From Candidatus Woesearchaeota archaeon (GTDB lineage Archaea; Nanobdellota; Nanobdellia; Woesearchaeales; GW2011-AR4), in the NCBI GenBank assembly GCA_016185865.1, contig JACPMU010000043.1, forward strand, positions 1 to 5,297: a stretch of 5,297 nucleotides of DNA, given 5' to 3'. The number at the start of each line of letters is the position of its first letter. The first letter of the stretch is position 1. Position numbers and translations under genes: made by a program. Of the stretch, positions 1 to 5,196 are shown piece after piece. Under the pieces are notes generated by a model. That model was not told the DNA's origin. It did not search any database and saw only the letters and a program-made list of their open reading frames with translations.

Positions 1-1106
1 ATTTGCTGAAGCTGATTGAAGAGCTTGAATCAATACTGTCAAACCCCCAGAAAATACTTGACATAATCAAAAAAGAGCTAAGCAGGCTGAAAGATGAATA
101 CAACGATGCAAGAAGGACGCAGATTATAGAGCTTGAAAGCGCAGAGCTCGAGACAGAGGACTTGATAAAAGACGAGGAAATGGCTATAACAATAACAAAC
201 TCCGGCTACATCAAGAGGCTTCCTTTGCAGACATACAAGCTCCAGCATCGTGGAGGCAAAGGAGTCATTGCAACAACAACAAAAGACGAGGACATTGTAA
301 AGGACATCTTTGTTGCAAGCACACATTCCTGCATACTTTTCTTCACAAACAAGGGAAAAGTGCACTGGCTCAAAGTCTACAATCTTCCGGAAGCAAGCCG
401 TCAGGCAAGGGGCAAGGCAATTGTCAATCTTCTCGAGCTTCAGAATGATGAGTTTGTAACAGCTTTTGTGCCTGTAAGGAATTTTGACAATACGCATTAC
501 CTCACCATGGCCACAAAAAAAGGCACAGTCAAGAAAACAGAGCTTATGGCCTACAGCAATCCCCGCAGGCATGGAATTGTCGCAATCAAGCTTGAGCAGA
601 ATGATGAGCTGATTAATGTTGAATTAACAGACGGAAACCAGCAGATAATACTAGCGACAAAAAACGGAAATGCAGTAAGGTTTGAAGAGCGCAATGTAAG
701 GCCCACAGGAAGGTCTGCCCAGGGAGTAAGGGGGATAAGGCTGGATGATAATGACGAAGTGATAGGCATGGTTGTTGCTTCAGACGAAAAAACGCTCCTT
801 AGCGTGACAGAAAACGGCTATGGCAAAAGAACTCCAATATCAGAGTACAGGCTCATCAACAGGGGAGGCTCCGGAGTCATCAACATACAATGCAGCGAGA
901 GAAATGGAAAAGTTGTTTCAATATGCCCTGTGACAGAGAATGATGACATTATTTTCATAAGCAAAAACGGCATCATAATAAGGGTGCCTGCAGCTGATAT
1001 TTCTGTCATTGGAAGAAATACGCAGGGAGTTACCATAATGAAGCTGGAAGCAGGAGACAAGGTTGTTGCTGCTGTTAAAGTGACCAGAGAGAATAATAGC
1101 CATTAA
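1..1106 (+). CDS. gyrA: DNA gyrase subunit A, C-terminal part (5' end cut by window edge)
   Basis: This is the C-terminal part of the A subunit of DNA gyrase, the ATP-dependent type IIA topoisomerase that introduces negative supercoils. The frame is read from base 3, and 367 codons are visible. The TTG at 3 is an internal Leu codon, not a start, because the protein is already inside the conserved end of the coiled-coil region (ILSNPQKILDIIKKEL, then ARRTQI at about 37-42). The breakage-reunion domain with the catalytic Tyr lies upstream, outside the window. The rest is a beta-pinwheel DNA-wrapping domain. The GyrA box is QHRGGKG at visible residues 81-87 (consensus QRRGGKG), and related blade motifs follow: ARGKAIVNL, NPRRHGIVAIKL, GRSAQGVRGIRL, INRGGSGVINI and GRNTQGVTIMKL, giving six in all. 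The presence of the GyrA box favours gyrase over ParC/topoisomerase IV. There is no long acidic tail after the last blade, unlike E. coli GyrA. A T-run follows the stop by 10 nt, and the next gene has its own promoter-like element. Confidence 0.95.
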   Translation, partial: LLKLIEELESILSNPQKILDIIKKELSRLKDEYNDARRTQIIELESAELETEDLIKDEEMAITITNSGYIKRLPLQTYKLQHRGGKGVIATTTKDEDIVKDIFVASTHSCILFFTNKGKVHWLKVYNLPEASRQARGKAIVNLLELQNDEFVTAFVPVRNFDNTHYLTMATKKGTVKKTELMAYSNPRRHGIVAIKLEQNDELINVELTDGNQQIILATKNGNAVRFEERNVRPTGRSAQGVRGIRLDDNDEVIGMVVASDEKTLLSVTENGYGKRTPISEYRLINRGGSGVINIQCSERNGKVVSICPVTENDDIIFISKNGIIIRVPAADISVIGRNTQGVTIMKLEAGDKVVAAVKVTRENNSH

Positions 1107-1110
1107 AAAA

Positions 1111-1126
1111 CAAACTTTTTTATAGC
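1111..1126 (+). promoter_or_regulatory. Archaeal BRE/TATA-like promoter for the CCA-to-lipid-kinase operon, leaderless spacing
   Basis: The gyrA-CCA gap contains CAAAC followed by TTTTTTATAG. The TATA-like centre is near 1121, about 27 nt before the ATG at 1148. In archaea the TATA box is typically centred about 26-27 nt upstream of the transcription start, so transcription is predicted to begin at or next to the ATG, giving a leaderless mRNA. This fits the lack of any purine-rich Shine-Dalgarno sequence between 1127 and 1147. The position and spacing are seen directly; promoter activity is inferred. Confidence 0.55.
1116..1121 (+). terminator. Possible oligo-T terminator of gyrA
   Basis: Six consecutive T residues lie 9 nt after the gyrA stop codon. 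No stem-loop precedes them. Archaeal RNA polymerase often terminates at T-runs without a hairpin, so this could end the gyrA transcript. The same bases form the T-rich left half of the TATA-like element of the next gene, so the run may owe its conservation to promoter function. Low certainty. Confidence 0.3.
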
Positions 1127-1147
1127 AATTAAAGTTGATTTCTGTCT

Positions 1148-2407
1148 ATGAAAAGCATTAAATCCGTGCTTGATGAAGTGCTTATGGAAATACAGCCCGA
1201 CAGGAATTATGAGAAAGAAATATTCAGTAAACTAAACTTCATCATTAAAAAAATAAACAAAAATCAAAAAGACATTAAAGCTATTCTAGGAGGCTCGGGA
1301 GCCAAAGGCACCTGGCTGAAGACTTTTGACGCTGATATTTTCGTCCTGTTTGGCTACAAAAGATTCAATGACAAAAGCGGCAAATTGTCAGATATTCTGG
1401 AAAAAATCCTTAAAAAGAAATTCAAAAATATATCAAGGCTGCACGGCTCAAGGGACTACTTCCAGATCAGGCAGGGAAATTTTACGTTTGAGATTGTGCC
1501 TATACTGAAAATCCAGAAGTCACAGCAGGCAAAAAACATAACTGATGTGAGCCCATTGCACTCCAAATGGGTTGCGAAGCACAAGAAGCTGGTCAATGAA
1601 ATGAAGCTGGCAAAGCAGTTCTGCCAGGCCCAGAATGTATACGGCGCTGAAAGCTACATAATGGGATTTTCCGGCTACATATGCGAAATCCTCACAGTCT
1701 ATTACGGCTCTTTTTTGAATTTGATAAGAAATGCCGCGAAATGGAGTGACAAAGTCGTGATTGACGTGCAGAAATACTACAAGGGCAAAGATGTTTTTAA
1801 GCTCGTCAATACATCAAAGCTTATATCTCCACTGATAGTCATCGACCCTGTGCAGAAAGGCAGGAATGCGGCAGCTGCATTAAGCGTTGAGAAATTCGGG
1901 GCTTTCAAAAAAGCCGCAAAAAAATTCCTTAGGAAGCCGTCAAAAGAATTTTTTTCCAGGAAAGATATGAAATCAATATTTTTGAAGGCAAAAGCAGGCA
2001 ATGCAGAATTAATAATGATCAAAGCAGGCCCGTTAAGCGGGAAAACAGACGTTATTGGAAGCAAATTGCTGAAAATTTATGAGTTTTTGAATCAAAAATT
2101 GCTAAAGCACGGATTCAGGATAAAAAAATCTGATTGGGAATGGGGCAAAAAGCACGATGCAGCGTTCTATTTTATATTTGACAGAAAGCCATTGCCGAAA
2201 ACTGCTGAGATTGAGGGCCCGCCTGTTAAAATAACCAGTCACGTCGAACATTTTAAAAAATTGCATAAAAAAACATTTATGAAGAATAACAGGATGTATG
2301 CAGCTGAGCAAAGAGAATTCACAAAGCCCATTTATTTACTAAAAAGCATTATAAAAAATCAATTTGTAAGAGAAAGATGCAAATCAATAAAAATTGAAGT
2401 TCTCTAA
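1148..2407 (+). CDS. cca: Archaeal class I CCA-adding tRNA nucleotidyltransferase
   Basis: This enzyme adds or repairs the 3'-terminal CCA of tRNAs using CTP and ATP without a nucleic-acid template. At 419 residues it is slightly shorter than most archaeal homologues (roughly 440). The N-terminal nucleotidyltransferase domain shows GGSGAKGTWL (48-57) followed by DADIFVLF (61-68); D61 and D63 are the likely metal-binding pair. FEIVP (114-118) supplies the third carboxylate as E115. The family motif NITDVSPLHSKWV (130-142) corresponds to the archaeal TDRTPLH segment. The middle domain has VYGAE (164-168), GFSGYICE (173-180), YYGSF, and DPVQKGRNAAAALS (233-246), matching the archaeal DPxDxxRNVAAA region. 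GPPV (356-359) and RMYAAEQREF (381-390) match the C-terminal tail domain. The ATG start is supported by the upstream TATA element at leaderless spacing. It is the first gene of the operon and ends one base before the next start. Compared with the Archaeoglobus enzyme as I recall it, the carboxylates are D-x-D plus E rather than E-x-D plus D. Confidence 0.95.
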   Translation: MKSIKSVLDEVLMEIQPDRNYEKEIFSKLNFIIKKINKNQKDIKAILGGSGAKGTWLKTFDADIFVLFGYKRFNDKSGKLSDILEKILKKKFKNISRLHGSRDYFQIRQGNFTFEIVPILKIQKSQQAKNITDVSPLHSKWVAKHKKLVNEMKLAKQFCQAQNVYGAESYIMGFSGYICEILTVYYGSFLNLIRNAAKWSDKVVIDVQKYYKGKDVFKLVNTSKLISPLIVIDPVQKGRNAAAALSVEKFGAFKKAAKKFLRKPSKEFFSRKDMKSIFLKAKAGNAELIMIKAGPLSGKTDVIGSKLLKIYEFLNQKLLKHGFRIKKSDWEWGKKHDAAFYFIFDRKPLPKTAEIEGPPVKITSHVEHFKKLHKKTFMKNNRMYAAEQREFTKPIYLLKSIIKNQFVRERCKSIKIEVL

Positions 2408-2408
2408 A

Positions 2409-3383
2409 ATGCAGGCAGTAATCCTAGCGGCCGGAAAATCAACAAGGACATACCCATTGACGCTGACAAGGCCAAAGCCCCTGCTTAAGGCTGCAAACAA
2501 GGCTTTGCTGGAGCATAATCTGGATAATTTAAACGGCATTGTTGATGAAGCCATTATTGTTGTCGGCTACAAAAAAGACTTAATCAAAAAATATATTGGA
2601 AGCAGATACAAAAATATAAGGATAAAATATGTTGTCCAAAAGCAGCAGCTGGGGACAGCGCATGCCGTCTCTTTAGCGGAGCATTATATCAAAAACAGAT
2701 TTATATTGCTTATGGGCGATGACATCTATTCAAAAGAAGACATTAAAAAATGCATCAGGCACAGGCACTCAATATTAGCAGCAAAGGCAAAAAATCCAAA
2801 AAACTTTGGTGTTGTTATAGAGAAAAACGGAATTCTGGCAGATTTTATAGAAAAGCCTAAGAAATTTGTCTCTGATATTGTAAGCACAGCCTTTTACTCG
2901 CTTGACAGGGAAATATTCAAATATATAAAACAAATCAAAAAATCAAAAAGAAACGAGCTTGAGATGCCTGATGCGGTTAAATTACTGTCAAAAAAGCAGA
3001 AAATACATGTGATCAAAAGCAAAAAATGGCTTCCTATAGCAAGTGCATTTGACTTGTTAAATGCAGACAAAATATTAAGGAAAAGCAATAATATTGTTGG
3101 AAAAAATTCGAGAATATACGGAAATGTCAAAAATTCCAGCGTTGGAAACAACTGTGTTATAAAAGGCACTGTCAGAAATTCAATCATAATGGACAAATCC
3201 GTCATTGAAAGAAATTCTATTGTTAAAAATTCCATAATTGGAGAAAAAACCAGCATTGACGGCAAAATATACAACTCCATTATATCAGATAATGCAAAAA
3301 TAATTAATTCAGTCATAAAAAACTGCAAAATATGGCCAAGCAGGAAAATTTCAGATAAAACTGTGGGGCATGATGTCCAATGA
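2409..3383 (+). CDS. Sugar-1-phosphate nucleotidyltransferase with C-terminal left-handed beta-helix repeats
   Basis: The protein probably couples an NTP to a sugar 1-phosphate to make an activated nucleotide sugar (UDP-, dTDP- or GDP-linked; the substrate cannot be read from sequence). Starting at ATG 2409 gives 324 residues, and the protein then begins directly with the family's first beta strand, MQAVILAAGKSTR. The in-frame TTG at 2394 would add five residues inside the end of cca and is less likely. Visible motifs are the NTP-binding loop LAAGKSTR (6-13), RPKPLL (21-26), QLGTAHAV (80-87), metal-binding GDD (103-105), FIEKP (146-150) and NELEMPDAV (182-190). Where relatives often have W-x-D-x-G, this protein has WLPIAS (207-212), so the usual second metal-binding Asp is absent. 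Residues 228-314 are hexapeptide-like repeats with recurring NSS/NSI/NSV units (from about 242, 257, 274, 289 and 300), closing with CKIWPSRKI as in GDP-mannose pyrophosphorylase-like proteins. That domain looks too short and lacks recognisable acetyltransferase features, so a bifunctional GlmU is unlikely. The stop overlaps the next start. Confidence 0.88.
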   Translation: MQAVILAAGKSTRTYPLTLTRPKPLLKAANKALLEHNLDNLNGIVDEAIIVVGYKKDLIKKYIGSRYKNIRIKYVVQKQQLGTAHAVSLAEHYIKNRFILLMGDDIYSKEDIKKCIRHRHSILAAKAKNPKNFGVVIEKNGILADFIEKPKKFVSDIVSTAFYSLDREIFKYIKQIKKSKRNELEMPDAVKLLSKKQKIHVIKSKKWLPIASAFDLLNADKILRKSNNIVGKNSRIYGNVKNSSVGNNCVIKGTVRNSIIMDKSVIERNSIVKNSIIGEKTSIDGKIYNSIISDNAKIINSVIKNCKIWPSRKISDKTVGHDVQ

Positions 3384-3997
3384 TAGTTGAAAAGATTGTC
3401 GAGTACATAACAATTGGAATGTCCACAGGCGGCTACTTTGGCTTGTTTATTCTGATGGCTCTTGAAAGCATGATAGCTCCTGTGCCAAGCGAGGTTGTGA
3501 TGCCGTTTGCAGGCTACTTGGTCCTGCAGAATAGGTTTAATTTCTGGATTGCGGTTTTGGCCAGCGGCCTGGGCTCTCTTTTCGGCTCTTTAGCCTCTTA
3601 CTACATGGGAGCCTATCTTGGCAGGCCTTTTGTGCTGAAATTCGGAAAATACCTCCTGCTTGAGGAAGAGCACCTTGAATGGGCTGAAAAATGGTTCAAA
3701 AAACAGGGAGAAAAGACAATCTTCATAAGCAGGTTTGTGCCTGTTGTGAGGCACCTGATATCAATACCTGCCGGCATCGCAAAAATGCCCATGAAAAAAT
3801 TTCTTGCCTACACTTTTGCAGGAGCAGCCATCTGGAATCTTATACTGCTGTACGCAGGCTTTAAATTAGGGGAGCACTGGGGCAAGATCCATGAGTTTTC
3901 AAAAGAGCTTGATATAATATTTGTCATTGCCGTTGTATTGTTTTTCGCGTATTTCATATGGAAGCACCATAAGAGGAGAAATGAGAAAAGCAGATAA
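3380..3997 (+). CDS. DedA-family (SNARE-associated/VTT domain) membrane protein, possible polyprenyl-phosphate flippase
   Basis: This 205-residue integral membrane protein has the DedA-family hallmarks: ESMIAPVPSE (29-38) in the first re-entrant region, G-rich helix packing (ASGLGSLFGSLASYYMGAYLG), and FISRFVPVVRHLISIPAG (115-132), in which R118, P121 and R124 match the conserved F-x-x-R-x-x-P-x-x-R signature. Hydrophobic segments lie at about 17-50, 53-80, 140-163 and 177-195, and the C-terminus is basic (KHHKRRNEKSR). Bacterial DedA proteins affect membrane-potential and envelope homeostasis, and some members (UptA) are implicated in returning undecaprenyl phosphate across the membrane. By analogy and context, this protein may move a polyprenyl or dolichyl phosphate; that role is inference. 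The start ATG overlaps the preceding TGA (ATGA), suggesting translational coupling, with only a weak GTGGGG 11 nt upstream. The next gene starts 17 nt before this one's stop. Confidence 0.9.
   Translation: MIVEKIVEYITIGMSTGGYFGLFILMALESMIAPVPSEVVMPFAGYLVLQNRFNFWIAVLASGLGSLFGSLASYYMGAYLGRPFVLKFGKYLLLEEEHLEWAEKWFKKQGEKTIFISRFVPVVRHLISIPAGIAKMPMKKFLAYTFAGAAIWNLILLYAGFKLGEHWGKIHEFSKELDIIFVIAVVLFFAYFIWKHHKRRNEKSR
3973..3978 (+). promoter_or_regulatory. Shine-Dalgarno sequence for the PAP2 gene
   Basis: GAGGAG lies 2 nt before ATG 3981, inside the 3' end of the DedA gene, and is complementary to the anti-Shine-Dalgarno core CCUCC. The spacing is rather short, but it is the clearest ribosome-binding site in the operon. 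It decides the start in favour of 3981 over the upstream in-frame ATG at 3921, whose extra 20 residues are only a shadow of DedA coding sequence. Confidence 0.6.
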
Positions 3998-4538
3998 TAT
4001 TCTGATATTGATAATCGGAATTTTGCTTTTTATTGTGTCTTATAATTTTGACCAGCAGGCCAATTTGTTTTTTGAGGGTGGAAAATTCGCGTTTTTGGAT
4101 TTTGTTCTTGGAATTGCCACCAATTTCGGCATTGTTATTGCTGTGATGCTCTTTATACCAACCATTATTCTCTATAAAAAAAACAAAAAAATCATCTATT
4201 TGCTGTGGTTAGCTTTTATTATTTCAGTTATTGCAGCTTTCGTAATTAAATTGATCGTGCTTAGGCAAAGGCCGATAGAGGCGCTCACTTACCCATTTAC
4301 TGGCATACTTAACTATTCATTTCCAAGCATGCATGCAATGGCTGTGTTTTCATTATTGCCATTGCTGGCCAGATATCTGCCAAAGCAAAGGCATTTCTGG
4401 ATTGTATTCGGCCTTTTGGCTGTGTTCAGCAGGATTTATTTTGGCTTTCACTTCCTGAGCGACATTGTGTTTGGGGCTTTTGCCGGATATTTCATCGGAG
4501 ATTACCTGTTAAAATTATATGAAAAGAAAAAAATATGA
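3981..4538 (+). CDS. PAP2-family membrane lipid phosphatase
   Basis: This 185-residue protein belongs to the type 2 phosphatidic-acid phosphatase superfamily, integral membrane enzymes that remove phosphate from lipid phosphates and diphosphates through a phospho-histidine intermediate. All three signature motifs are present: K90-x6-R97-P98 (KLIVLRQRP), PSMH (115-118, usually PSGH, with H118 as proton donor), and SR-x5-H-x3-D at 150-161 (S150, R151, nucleophile H157, D161). Hydrophobic helices lie at about 7-22, 40-65, 71-93, 118-132, 139-150 and 160-178, and the tail is basic (YEKKKI). Start 3981 is chosen for the preceding GAGGAG and because MRKADN leads straight into the first helix. Its place between a DedA gene and a SEC59-like kinase suggests a polyprenyl- or dolichyl-diphosphate substrate, as in UppP/BacA-type or DOLPP1 activities. 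The sequence alone does not exclude phosphatidate or archaetidyl phosphates. The gene overlaps the DedA gene by 17 nt and the kinase gene by ATGA. Confidence 0.92.
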   Translation: MRKADNILILIIGILLFIVSYNFDQQANLFFEGGKFAFLDFVLGIATNFGIVIAVMLFIPTIILYKKNKKIIYLLWLAFIISVIAAFVIKLIVLRQRPIEALTYPFTGILNYSFPSMHAMAVFSLLPLLARYLPKQRHFWIVFGLLAVFSRIYFGFHFLSDIVFGAFAGYFIGDYLLKLYEKKKI

Positions 4539-5125
4539 AAGCAAGCAAATTTGAATGGAACAGGCAGCTTTTTCACATTTTTCTTGGAATAGGAATTGCC
4601 GCACTGCTGGTTTATGATTTAATTGATAAGAACAAAATATTGATTGTTATTGCCATTGGAATGGTTTTATCTTATTTCAGCACAAAAATTAAGATTCCAG
4701 TCATATCCTTATTATTAAAAAAATTCGAGCGCAGGGAATATCTTAAAAAATTTCCCGGCAAGGGAATTATTTTTTATTTTATCGGAGTTTTCGTTGCACT
4801 GCTGCTGTTTCCAAAAGACATTGCGATGGCTTCAATAATGGTGCTGGCGCTTGGAGATTCTGTGTCGCATCTTTACGGGCTGCATTTCGGCAGGACAAAG
4901 CACCCATTTTCTAAAACAAAATTTATTGAAGGCACAATTGCAGGCATAATATTCGGGTTCATAGGCGCTTTTGTTTTTCTCCCATGGTGGGAAGCTCTTT
5001 TGGCGTCATCCGCAGCAATGGCTGTTGAAGCTATTGAGATAAAAATAGGGGCTGAACAAATTGATGACAACTTGATTGTGCCATTGGCAGCAGGGGCTGC
5101 TGTCTGGGTTGCTAGGTTATTTTAA
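4535..5125 (+). CDS. SEC59/DGK1-like CTP-dependent polyprenol (dolichol) or diacylglycerol-type lipid kinase
   Basis: This 196-residue polytopic membrane protein belongs to the dolichol kinase/phytol kinase/CTP-dependent DAG kinase group (COG0170-like). Known members phosphorylate a lipid alcohol with CTP at the cytosolic membrane face. Family marks are RQLFHIFLG (10-18, the R-K/Q-x-x-H opening), ALGDSVSHLYGLHFGR (105-120) with GDS at 107-109, KTKFIEGTIAG (127-137) matching the KS-x-EG region, E165 (VEAIEI), and IDDNLIVPLAAG (176-187), the highly conserved DDN-x-x-xP element. Hydrophobic segments lie at about 12-29, 33-48, 74-92, 96-115, 131-150 and 181-195. The start ATG shares the ATGA junction with the PAP2 gene, and no clear Shine-Dalgarno sequence precedes it. 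The family cannot be resolved to one substrate by eye. The neighbours favour a polyprenol or dolichol, giving the phosphorylated glycan carrier. It is the last gene of the operon. Confidence 0.85.
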   Translation: MKASKFEWNRQLFHIFLGIGIAALLVYDLIDKNKILIVIAIGMVLSYFSTKIKIPVISLLLKKFERREYLKKFPGKGIIFYFIGVFVALLLFPKDIAMASIMVLALGDSVSHLYGLHFGRTKHPFSKTKFIEGTIAGIIFGFIGAFVFLPWWEALLASSAAMAVEAIEIKIGAEQIDDNLIVPLAAGAAVWVARLF

Positions 5126-5134
5126 TTCTAAAAA

Positions 5135-5151
5135 CGAAAAGATAATAAATA
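5135..5151 (+). promoter_or_regulatory. BRE/TATA-like promoter upstream of the last partial gene
   Basis: The stretch CGAAAAGATAATAAATA begins 9 nt after the kinase stop codon. It resembles an archaeal purine-rich BRE followed by an A/T-only TATA-like box centred near 5146. That places the expected transcription start near 5172, close to the ATG at 5177, so the transcript would have little or no leader, as inferred for the cca promoter. It suggests the last gene is transcribed separately from the five-gene operon. Confidence 0.4.
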
Positions 5152-5166
5152 ACCTTTCAAATTGAT

Positions 5167-5196
5167 ATGCTCCAAGATGGGGCTTGGAGTATTTTT
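5167..5196 (+). terminator. Hairpin plus T-run: possible operon terminator or start-codon hairpin
   Basis: CTCCAAG (5170-5176) and CTTGGAG (5183-5189) are perfect reverse complements around the 6-nt loop ATGGGG (5177-5182). The stem extends outward by G-T, T-A and A-T to 5167/5192, making 10 pairs. TTTTT follows at 5192-5196. The form matches an intrinsic terminator for the five-gene operon about 45 nt after its last stop. However, the loop begins with the proposed start codon of the next gene, so it could instead control translation of read-through mRNA. The structure is seen directly; its role is undecided. Confidence 0.45.

Noticed and set aside
78..572. 164-codon open frame on the minus strand
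   Set aside because: It lies entirely antisense to strongly conserved gyrA sequence, its Cys-rich translation has no recognisable motif, and no promoter or ribosome-binding signal precedes it.
1326..1508. 60-codon + strand frame inside cca
   Set aside because: It is out of frame with the catalytic motifs of cca, shows no own start signals, and is explained as a shadow.
2394..2408. TTG start for the nucleotidyltransferase
   Set aside because: It would add five residues before MQAVILAAGKSTR, the normal beginning of this fold. ATG 2409, one base after the cca stop, is the better choice.
2894..3328. 144-codon open frame on the minus strand
   Set aside because: It is antisense to the nucleotidyltransferase beta-helix region. 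The repeated N-S-I-I codons on the + strand produce a hydrophobic shadow translation on the other strand.
3921..3980. In-frame upstream ATG extending the PAP2 protein by 20 residues
   Set aside because: The added residues are a frame-shifted shadow of the DedA C-terminal helix, and a strong GAGGAG precedes the internal ATG at 3981.
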